64,000 nucleotides of DNA from Thiobacillus sp. Its GTDB lineage: Bacteria > Pseudomonadota > Gammaproteobacteria > Burkholderiales > Thiobacillaceae. The notes under the pieces are model-generated. The model saw nothing but the letters and a program-made list of their open reading frames with translations, ran no database searches and was not told the origin of the DNA. Below, one piece after another: positions 57,600 to 64,000 of the stretch (the first letter of the stretch is position 1; every line of letters begins with the position of its first letter). The translations under genes were made by a program, and so were the position numbers. Location of the stretch: positions 82,005 through 146,004 of the forward strand of contig JAUXRY010000005.1 of assembly GCA_030679915.1 (NCBI GenBank), written 5' to 3'.

Positions 57600-58079
57600 A
57601 TGACCGAAAACGTAGTCATACGCAGGGCAACCCTCACTGACGTACACGCGGTGGCCACCATGGCTGGCGAGTTGCTCAATGAAATCATGAGCGCCATTGG
57701 CGTTCAGGTCTTTAACTTCAATCTTGTTGAAACAACAGCCAGGCTCATCGATTTTATCAACGACGAGAAATATGTTGTGTTTGTTGCCGAGGGTGCGGAT
57801 GCCGGGCTGGTTGGTTTTATAGCGTTGGTTGAAAGTCATGCCTTATATGCTGAAGGGGCATTTGGCATTATTCCGGAGCTTTTTGTTCGCCCGGCGTTTC
57901 GTTCGCAAGCGGTGGGCATGATGCTTGTGGAGCAGGCAAAGACTTTTGGGAAGTTACGCGGCTTGTCGCGTCTGGAAGTGACGACGCCACCGCTTCCTCA
58001 GTTTGATAAAACTTTGGCATTTTACGAAAGGGACGGGTTCGCCATTACGGGAGGCCGAAAGTTGAAGTTGACGCTATGA
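57600..58079 (+). CDS. GNAT-family N-acetyltransferase
   Basis: 159 residues of GNAT fold. It starts MTENVVIRRATLTDVHAVA, with the central strands VFVAEGADAGLVGFIAL and the acetyl-CoA region LFVRPAFRSQAVGMMLVEQAKTFGKLRG (Q/RxxGxG/A-like). The end LAFYERDGFAITG is typical. Substrate unknown. GNAT genes are frequent integron-cassette cargo, and this one follows the cassette-like genes. Confidence 0.85.
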   Translation: MTENVVIRRATLTDVHAVATMAGELLNEIMSAIGVQVFNFNLVETTARLIDFINDEKYVVFVAEGADAGLVGFIALVESHALYAEGAFGIIPELFVRPAFRSQAVGMMLVEQAKTFGKLRGLSRLEVTTPPLPQFDKTLAFYERDGFAITGGRKLKLTL

Positions 58080-58111
58080 GTCGTCTGGTTAAAAGATAAA
58101 CGGGAGTCTGT

Positions 58112-58522
58112 ATGCAAAACATTTCGTGGTACACGCGGTTCGCGAAGGCGGCATCTCACTTCTGTGGTCGACCCAGAGTATTTGCGCTTGCTGTGGCTGT
58201 CATTGCAGTTTGGATCGTCACGGGCCCAATGTTCGGTTTCAGCGATACGTGGCAACTGGTGATCAATACCGGCACGACGATCATCACCTTTCTCATGGTG
58301 TTCCTGATTCAAAACACACAAAATCGGGACACCGAGGCTATTCAGGTGAAACTGGATGAACTCATCCGTGCAACCCAGGGTGCGCACAATGCGCTTCTCG
58401 ATCTTGAAGAACTGGACGAGGAGACCCTTAATGCATTTCGTACCAAATACGAAGCGCTTGCCAGCGCTGCCAGGGCACAGTTGGACAATGGCGATCGCGA
58501 TACGGGAACACCCGAGCCATGA
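58112..58522 (+). CDS. Low-affinity iron permease family protein
   Basis: 136 residues with two membrane helices (ALAVAVIAVWIVTGP and TGTTIITFLMVFLIQNTQNRD) and an acidic helical tail (DLEELDEETLNAFRTKYEAL). The segment FLMVFLIQNTQNRDTEAIQVKLDEL is the mark of the low-affinity iron permease family (PF04120). Iron transport by bacterial members is not well established. It stands alone on the + strand, 33 bases after the GNAT stop. Confidence 0.8.
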   Translation: MQNISWYTRFAKAASHFCGRPRVFALAVAVIAVWIVTGPMFGFSDTWQLVINTGTTIITFLMVFLIQNTQNRDTEAIQVKLDELIRATQGAHNALLDLEELDEETLNAFRTKYEALASAARAQLDNGDRDTGTPEP

Positions 58523-58956
58523 GTTATACCCATACCTAAACTGTCTCTACGGCCTTTCTCCATCATGTAAAGATGCGGATTGATTCGGTGTGAAAGTGCG
58601 ACTCGTTAGCCCTGATGCGTTGACCGCAAACGCAAGCCTATCCAGATCACTTCTCACTGACGCAAACGTAGTGGCCGCCATGTGGGCAAGTTGCCACCGT
58701 CTTTGGCGCAGGGAATTGGCGACTTTCATTCGAATCCATACCCACTGGCATTCATGTGTGACGCGGCGGGATTACGGAACTTAATGAACTCTGGCACCCA
58801 CTCAGTCGGTGACTTTTTTGATTCAAGAAAGAGAGTGGGTTAATTGGGCAACATGCTTTGCCATCAACCGGGCCTGCTGATGTTGACCTCAAGCGATTCC
58901 GGCCGGCTCTTTTCGATGTTCGTTAAGCCGCACCGCATTACATTTAGAGGCAGCAG
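58523..58956. other. 434-base intergenic region
   Basis: No convincing gene. A frame at 58590-58784 has no ribosome-binding site, family or sensible composition. GTTAAGC at 58922-58928 fits the GTTRRRY core of cassette sites and lies 29 bases before the ion-channel gene, but its arms pair poorly. The direct-repeat-like pair CACTCA/GAGTGG near 58798 and 58834 may form a hairpin (CCCACTC at 58797 and GAGTGGG at 58833). Confidence 0.5.
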
Positions 58957-59400
58957 ATGTTCATCGTAGCCATTGCCTGTATTTTACTGATCGCGTTTGT
59001 CACGGTGACGCACTATGAAGTGCTGCGAACGTTGAATACCTGTCTTCCAAGTCTGGCCATTCCTAGTCGCACCAAGCTTCTGGTCGTAATTTTTTCCGCC
59101 ATCGTGGCGCACGGAATTGAAATAGGTGTCTATGGCATTTCAATCTTCGCTCTGGTCAAGTACATGGCAGTCGGGACGCTCAGTGGCCCTGCAGGTTTTT
59201 CATTGATCAACTGCCTTTATTTTTCGGCTGAGACCTACACTTCGCTCGGTTTTGGTGATCTGACGCCTGTTGGGCCGATACGGCTGCTTGCCGGGGTTGA
59301 GGCACTCAACGGCTTGGTGATGATTGGATGGACGGCGTCTTATGCGTACATTGCGATGGAGCGCTTCTGGGTTGCCGACTCGGATAATCATCAAGGCTGA
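58957..59400 (+). CDS. Two-pore-helix potassium-channel-like protein
   Basis: 147 residues with about three hydrophobic segments and one ion-channel pore loop. The filter TSLGFGDLTP is close to the K+ channel TxGYGD signature with Phe for Tyr. Helices lie at the N-terminus (VAIACILLIAFVTVTHY), around VVIFSAIVAHGIEIGVYGI, and after the pore (GVEALNGLVMIGWTASYAYI). No regulatory RCK domain. Probably a small Ion_trans_2-type channel; ion selectivity is inferred from the filter. Confidence 0.8.
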   Translation: MFIVAIACILLIAFVTVTHYEVLRTLNTCLPSLAIPSRTKLLVVIFSAIVAHGIEIGVYGISIFALVKYMAVGTLSGPAGFSLINCLYFSAETYTSLGFGDLTPVGPIRLLAGVEALNGLVMIGWTASYAYIAMERFWVADSDNHQG

Positions 59401-59611
59401 CAGGCTGCCTGAAGGGAAATTGGGTCCTGCTTTACGTATGCTTGGCCAAATTCTGGTTAGAGGGCAATCATGCTTATGGAATCGATAAATGGAGTAAGAC
59501 ACCATTGATTTTGGCTGAAATAAAAGGGTGGCAGGGCGACACTCACGATTTCTTGGTCTATGAAGGGTACTCAGACGCAATTGTTGCTGTCTACACCCTA
59601 GGAGAATCACC

Positions 59612-60094
59612 ATGCCTTACCCAAGCCTGCTTGGTAGCGCGTTGCAGACAGTTTTGCGTTGTTCGTTATTGTTCTCGTTGAGCTTCGTCGGTTCATTCGC
59701 TCAGGCGCAGGCGCCTGTTCTTGAGCAGGCACTCACCCAAACTGCCGATGATGCGCAGCTTAAGTGGGGACCCTGCCCACCGTTCTTGCCCAAAGGGTGC
59801 GGTATCGCCGTTCTTCACGGCGACCTGGCGAAAGACAACCTGGATGTTTTCTTCAAAGTGCCTGGCAAGTCGACCATTCCCCTCCATTGGCACACCTCAC
59901 CCGAGCGCATGGTGCTGGTGGCGGGTGAGCTTCATGTCACCTATGCCGGTCAGAAGATGGCGGTTCTCAAGCCGGGCACGTATGCGTATGGCCCTGCCAA
60001 AAAGCCGCACAATGGTTATTGTGCTAGCGACGTCCCATGTGTCCTGTTCATTGCTTTCGAGTCGCCGTTGGATGCGATGCCGGTTAAAAAATAA
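59612..60094 (+). CDS. Secreted cupin-domain protein
   Basis: 160 residues with a signal peptide (CSLLFSLSFVGSFAQAQA) and a single cupin domain. Motif 1 is PLHWHTSPERMVLVAGEL (two His and one Glu in the metal-ligand pattern) and motif 2 is PGTYAYGPAKKPHNG with the last His. A CCPPFLPKGC-like segment (WGPCPPFLPKGCG) may form a disulfide. Reaction unknown. GGAG precedes the ATG by 9 bases. Confidence 0.85.
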   Translation: MPYPSLLGSALQTVLRCSLLFSLSFVGSFAQAQAPVLEQALTQTADDAQLKWGPCPPFLPKGCGIAVLHGDLAKDNLDVFFKVPGKSTIPLHWHTSPERMVLVAGELHVTYAGQKMAVLKPGTYAYGPAKKPHNGYCASDVPCVLFIAFESPLDAMPVKK

Positions 60095-60720
60095 ATTGCG
60101 GGAAACCAGCTAGTGGGTCGAACGCGATTCTTGAAAAAGTATCAGCTCACTTCCCTGTCTAGGTTTTTTCAGCGCCCGTTAGGCAATCATGGCACACAGA
60201 AAAATGATCCATCGGCCATGGGGGCCATGGCCGGTTGAGGCAGCGGATGTTGTCGCACCTGATGCGCAGAACAATCGACTGCAAGGATGAATCGTTTCAG
60301 TTCATCCGAAAACAGTACAAGGGTTTGTGAACTTCCCGAATGATCTTGACGTGATCCGGTCCTTGCGCTTAACAGGCCTGTCGGCCCAGTCGTTTCTCGA
60401 CGCGGTTGTTTTCCCCTGAATGTCGGCTACCGTGGTGTACGGGATTCTGAACAGACTTTATTGACCTGGGGATGACTCGACATGCCTGACATCATTCATA
60501 CGATCACGACTAAAAAGTGGCTTGAGCTTATGCCGTTTGGGTAAGTGCCCTAGAAGTCGCTGTTGCCTGCTTGATTGGAGGCCTTCGGTGTCATGCAAAG
60601 CAACGAAAAACCACGTTATGTCTATCCTTAGAGAAGGAGGACTTTGCCAAACCAGGTAAGCCCCTCAAAATATTGGCGTTGCGGCATTGCCTTTTATGCC
60701 GCGCTTCCTGGAGAGCAACC
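60095..60720. other. 626-base intergenic region
   Basis: No gene I can support. It holds GTTAGGC at 60178-60184, a perfect cassette core sequence, but without a convincing complementary left arm. A 20-codon frame at 60482-60544 (MPDIIHTITTKKWLELMPFG) is too short to judge. The sequence shows no long repeat. It looks like decayed accessory DNA. Confidence 0.5.
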
Positions 60721-61227
60721 ATGGAAAATACAGATCAAGAGAAGGTCACACTGGCCCAGCAATATGACAAGCTGGCCAGCAAATTCAAGGAAATCTATCT
60801 GGCAGGAAAGGAGCGCGGCCATGAGGCCATGACGGTGGCCCTGGAAAAATCTCACGAGCAGATGTCCGCACTGGGGGAATATAGTGCGGAGCACGGGGCC
60901 GAATTGAAAAAATACATGGCCCGAGACCTGGACCAGACTTTGGCCGATGCACAAAACCTGGGCGAGGGAGCCAAAGAGCGTTTGAATCCAGGTCGCCTGG
61001 GGGCGGGTGCGCTGGCTTCACTGGCCGCTGTGCTGGAATCAGCCGGCAATACGTTGCAGTCTCTGGGTGAAAAAACCCGAGAAAAACTGACCTACAGCAC
61101 GGGCGAGATCACCTCTGCGGGCACGTTGACCTGTCGGGCATGTGGTGAAGCAATTCATCTGAAGGAAACCGGGCATATCCCACCTTGCCCCAAATGCAGC
61201 GCTACGCTGTTTAACAAGGGTTATTGA
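60721..61227 (+). CDS. Zinc-ribbon protein, DUF1451 (YbeL-like)
   Basis: 168 residues from the ATG at 60721 (MENTDQEKVTLAQQYDKLASKFKE). A long helical region, probably coiled coil, is followed by a C-terminal zinc ribbon with two Cys pairs: TLTCRACGEAIHLKETG and PPCPKCSATLF. This is the layout of E. coli YbeL (DUF1451). Function unknown. Confidence 0.82.
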   Translation: MENTDQEKVTLAQQYDKLASKFKEIYLAGKERGHEAMTVALEKSHEQMSALGEYSAEHGAELKKYMARDLDQTLADAQNLGEGAKERLNPGRLGAGALASLAAVLESAGNTLQSLGEKTREKLTYSTGEITSAGTLTCRACGEAIHLKETGHIPPCPKCSATLFNKGY

Positions 61228-61359
61228 TCCCTCACGAGGGTCAGATTCTGATGGCAGGGATGTTGGTAAAACCTGTTTACAGAAGCGCATCAATCCATTT
61301 CGGATTTGAACATGAAGTTGCAATTGAGATCTGAGCCTTCGTGAAGCGGCCTTCGTAGC

Positions 61360-61655
61360 TTATTCGGCGCGTAGCGCATCGACCGCATTCAGCCGGGCTG
61401 TGCGCATTGCGGGGACAACACCAGCAGCCAGCCCGATCAGCATAGATAACGATCAGCGTACCGAGCGCGTAATCCCACGGCGTATTGACTGGTAGGCCGA
61501 TCACCCTGATTTTCAGCAGCCAGGCGATGCCAGCGCCGACAGCCAGTCCGCCCAAGGTGAACACAATCGACTTCATCAAAACAGGGTAGGAATCTGCGCC
61601 CGCATGATGCCCTGCGCGGAGAGCAGGCCGGTCCGGGATGTGCCTGGCCACCGCG
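61360..61655 (-). pseudogene. Frameshifted fragment of an FtsX-type ABC permease
   Basis: The DNA matches the permease at 63592-64000 closely (about four bases in five by eye, with runs such as GCAGCCAGGCGATGCC identical). It covers only the C-terminal part: GLAVGAGIAWLLK, then GLPVNTPWDYALG. Relative to the intact copy, one T is inserted after the codons for TLIVI and one base is lost near LF-LMES. A short in-frame deletion (STLGGLGG region) is also present. Ends with its own TAA at 61360-61362. It is a relic of a duplication. Confidence 0.85.
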
Positions 61656-62035
61656 TCTCCCTCAAGCGTGAACCAGTTACTGCGTCTGTTCGACGCAGTT
61701 TGAATGGCTGTGAGTCGCAATCAAAAAAGTGTCCTATATTGGTTTGCAACGGGGTGTTTTTTTATGCTGTTAAACGGTGGTGTTGTTTGGTGGAATTGGT
61801 ATGCGTCAGTTTTTGTCCGCTTTCAGTTCTGAGCTTGCTTTTTTGATCAGGGGAGGGAAATGGATCTATAGAAACAACGTTTTTTGATCCTGATAATTTT
61901 TTAGCAGCTGTGGTTATCGCTTTTTTTGTTATTGGAATGAAGTACTAGAGCATATTTAATTACATCAGGTACGCCATTCAATGAAATGGAAAAGCCATGA
62001 ATTTGGAGCGAAATCACCCACTTGAAAGGATAGAC
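61656..62035. other. AT-rich intergenic region upstream of the di-haem cytochrome
   Basis: 380 bases, clearly richer in A and T than its surroundings, with several T runs (61757-61763, 61832-61837, 61890-61895 and 61900-61906). No gene or clear terminator. It probably carries the promoter of the cytochrome gene. The base composition suggests acquired DNA. Confidence 0.5.
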
Positions 62036-63400
62036 ATGAAAGCCAAACCTGCCATTCATCGGTACTCGATGGTGTTTGCCGCTACGTTGTTTGGTTGCGG
62101 TGTGGGTACTGTTTCCGCTGCCGAGGAAGATTTCATGTCTCTGGTAAAACGCCTGCAGCAGGAAAAACCTGAATTCGCCAAACGCCATCAGGCGTTGCTT
62201 GCGGAGCGCTATGATCTTGCCGACCGCCCCGCTTCGGGTGTAACGATGTCTGCGGGTAAGCCCGTGCAGGAGGGGGTGCGTATTCGGCTCCCCAAGGGCA
62301 CTACTTGGGAGCAGCTCGCCGCCATGTCGCCGGAGGAGGTCAAGACCAGAAATCTCTGGCCGGTAGGTTTTTTTCCCTTGCCACACCCTCATCACGAAGC
62401 GGGAGGCATGGTGTTCCCGCAACCGCTCATTGACGAAACCAAGCTTCAGACAGGGCGTGATCTGACACGCTTTGATCTCGATTTCGACTTTCCGAAACAT
62501 CTCGTACCCGAATTTCCGGCGCCAATCTATCTGACCACGCGACTGGATTTGGGGGATGTGTCTCGCGGAAAGCTCGTTACGCTGGATAACTACTATGGCT
62601 TGTTCAAGGAAGCACTGAATCCCAAACAGCTCGAAGGATTACGGCTACTGGTCTCGCCGTTTCCCCAGCAGCAGTTCAACGCCACCGATGACCGGCGCAG
62701 CCTCAGGCCTTCTCAGGGTGTGGCTTGTTTTGATTGCCACGCCAATGGCCATACCAACGCGGCCACGCACACCGTTGGCGACATTCGGCCCAATGAGCAC
62801 CGTCATCGCATCGATACCCCGTCGCTGCGGGGTGTCAACGTGCAGCGACTCTTTGGCTCGCAGCGTGCCCTTAAAACGGTGGAGGACTTTACCGAGTTTG
62901 AGCAACGCGCAGCATATTTCGACGGTGATATAGCGGCAGCAGCCAAGAAAGGCGTAAACGTTCTCGACCGCGGTAGCCAGGTCCACGCCATGGCTGAATT
63001 TCAAGCTTTGCTTGATTTCCCGCCTGCGCCCAAGCTCAATGTCGCGGGTAAGCTCAATCCGGCCAAAGCCACCAAGGTCGAGCTGCGTGGACAGGATCTT
63101 TTCTTTGGGAAGGCGCAGTGCGCCTCTTGTCACACCCCGCCGTTTTACACTGACAATCTCATGCACAACTTGCGGACGGAGCGCTTCTTCAAAGAACGCA
63201 TGATCAACGGGCGCAAGGCCTCCGTGGATGGCCCGATTAAAACCTTCCCGCTGCGTGGTATCAAGGACTCACCACCCTATCTGCACGATGACCGGTTGCT
63301 GACGCTGGATGACACGGTGGAGTTCTTTAACCTCGTCCTGGAATTGAAGCTTAATGACGATGAGAAGAAGGATCTGGTGGCATTCCTGAGGGTGCTGTAA
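62036..63400 (+). CDS. Di-haem c-type cytochrome (cytochrome c peroxidase/MauG-like)
   Basis: 454 residues from the ATG at 62036, with GAAAGGA at good distance; a second ATG lies at 61997. Signal peptide (VFAATLFGCGVGTVSA), then a long soluble domain. Two haem c attachment motifs are present: CFDCH near residue 236 and CASCH near residue 362. The C-terminal segment FPLRGIKDSPPYLHDDRLLTLDDTVEFF is typical of di-haem peroxidase-like proteins. Periplasmic redox role; whether it is a peroxidase or an oxidase is not clear. Confidence 0.85.
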   Translation: MKAKPAIHRYSMVFAATLFGCGVGTVSAAEEDFMSLVKRLQQEKPEFAKRHQALLAERYDLADRPASGVTMSAGKPVQEGVRIRLPKGTTWEQLAAMSPEEVKTRNLWPVGFFPLPHPHHEAGGMVFPQPLIDETKLQTGRDLTRFDLDFDFPKHLVPEFPAPIYLTTRLDLGDVSRGKLVTLDNYYGLFKEALNPKQLEGLRLLVSPFPQQQFNATDDRRSLRPSQGVACFDCHANGHTNAATHTVGDIRPNEHRHRIDTPSLRGVNVQRLFGSQRALKTVEDFTEFEQRAAYFDGDIAAAAKKGVNVLDRGSQVHAMAEFQALLDFPPAPKLNVAGKLNPAKATKVELRGQDLFFGKAQCASCHTPPFYTDNLMHNLRTERFFKERMINGRKASVDGPIKTFPLRGIKDSPPYLHDDRLLTLDDTVEFFNLVLELKLNDDEKKDLVAFLRVL

Positions 63401-63591
63401 GTGGTGTTCATCACTATGGGCAACAAAAATCCAACCCATGGTTCTGTCGCGAGTAAGCGTGCAGCTTATTCCCGATGTTGGAACGTCAAACCCATAGGCG
63501 CGTCATGCCCACGGGCTTGACGTGAATCAGGCGTTAGCAATAACGGGTAAGCGTTGCGTATCGCTCGATAAAACGCGTACCGGATCAACCG

Positions 63592-64000
63592 TCATTCAGC
63601 GTGCAGCGCATCGATCGGATTCAACCGGGCGGCACGCATGGCAGGAACAACGCCCGCCGCCAGCCCGATCAGCATCGACACAACCAGTGCGCCGAGGGCG
63701 TAATCCCAAGGCGTATTGACCGGCAGGCCACTCACGCTGATTTTCAGCAGCCAGGCGATGCCGGCGCCGACGGCCAATCCGCCGAGTCCGCCCAGGGTAG
63801 ACAACACAGTCGACTCCATCAAAAACAGGGTACGAATCTGCGCCCGCGTGGTGCCCAGCGCGGTGAGCAGGCCGATCTCGGCGACGCGTTCGGCCACCGC
63901 GATATGCATCAGCGTGACCATGCCAACCGCGCCGACCAGCAGCGAAATGCCGCCGAGTGCGGCGACTGCGAAGGTGAGCACGTCCAGCACGGTGCCGAGG
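63592..64000 (-). CDS. ABC transporter permease, FtsX/MacB type, 5' end cut by window edge
   Basis: At least 136 C-terminal residues of an FtsX-family permease. The frame is open to the window edge. Helices are seen at VAALGGISLLVGAVGMVTLM, GGLAVGAGIAWLLKI and ALGALVVSMLIGLAAGVV. The family motif MHIAVAERVAEIGLLTALG and the ending MRAARLNPIDALHAE are typical of MacB/LolC-like exporters. It is the intact counterpart of the broken copy 2 kb upstream, in the same orientation. Confidence 0.9.
   Translation of the reverse strand, partial: LGTVLDVLTFAVAALGGISLLVGAVGMVTLMHIAVAERVAEIGLLTALGTTRAQIRTLFLMESTVLSTLGGLGGLAVGAGIAWLLKISVSGLPVNTPWDYALGALVVSMLIGLAAGVVPAMRAARLNPIDALHAE

Noticed and set aside
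58590..58784. 64-codon frame between the iron-permease-like and channel genes
   Set aside because: No ribosome-binding site, no family resemblance, Arg/His/Trp-rich composition typical of a chance frame.
58850..58928. attC site before the ion-channel gene (core GTTAAGC)
   Set aside because: The core fits GTTRRRY and the position is right, but the upstream arm pairs only partially, much worse than sites A and B.
59442..59681. 79-codon frame before the cupin gene
   Set aside because: It overlaps the cupin start and its signal-peptide codons in another frame; the first part might be a gene remnant but nothing is recognisable.
60100..60184. attC site after the cupin gene (core GTTAGGC)
   Set aside because: The core is perfect but I could not find a left arm with more than a few paired bases.

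Overview
This window reads as chromosome of a Gram-negative betaproteobacterium, most likely a chemolithotrophic sulfur or iron oxidiser of the Nitrosomonadales type (Sulfuricella/Gallionella/Thiobacillus-like). The grounds are gene order and content: a his-hinT-tatABC block, tRNA-Leu-tig-clpP-clpX-lon-hupB-tRNA-ppiD, hpnCDE squalene genes, and a qmoA-qmoB-hdrC-hdrB cluster that in this group accompanies APS reductase. The genus is an inference; there is no rRNA gene here.

Layout. 1-6.35 kb: end of a histidine operon (hisC, cut by the window edge, then BHAFIE) running with tight overlaps into hinT and tatABC. 6.4-7.7 kb: an ammonium transporter with a textbook sigma-54 promoter. 7.77-7.93 kb: a pentanucleotide repeat array between convergent genes. 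7.9-12.9 kb (minus): hpnC-hpnD-hpnE-SDR-Ser/Thr kinase, apparently one transcript. 13-21.7 kb: protein quality control (tig, clpP, clpX, lon with a heat-shock-like promoter, hupB, ppiD) with three tRNAs. 21.7-29.3 kb: fabI and a complete Yej-like peptide ABC importer. 29.3-42.9 kb: housekeeping genes (mltD, gloB, a yafS-like methyltransferase, rnhA, dnaQ, serB, mfd, ppa), a GGDEF/EAL signalling pair and a FlgM-like gene. 43.2-48.3 kb: the Qmo/Hdr electron-transfer module. 48.4-49.5 kb: ada. 49.65-56.04 kb: a Cus-type copper/silver efflux operon.

From about 56.1 kb to the end the character changes to an accessory region: short unrelated genes, long spacers, a MITE-like inverted-repeat element that breaks a helix-turn-helix antitoxin-like gene, and two structured attC-like recombination sites that flank a small-ORF cassette, with a second cassette-like gene after them. 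No integron integrase is visible, so this looks like an integrase-less cassette cluster (CALIN). It is followed by GNAT, iron-permease-like, ion-channel, cupin and zinc-ribbon genes, a frameshifted fragment of an FtsX-type permease, a di-haem cytochrome, and an intact but edge-cut copy of the same permease.

The most notable observations are the attC-like sites and cassettes, the pentanucleotide array, the Qmo/Hdr module, the MITE insertion, and the kinase joined to the squalene operon.
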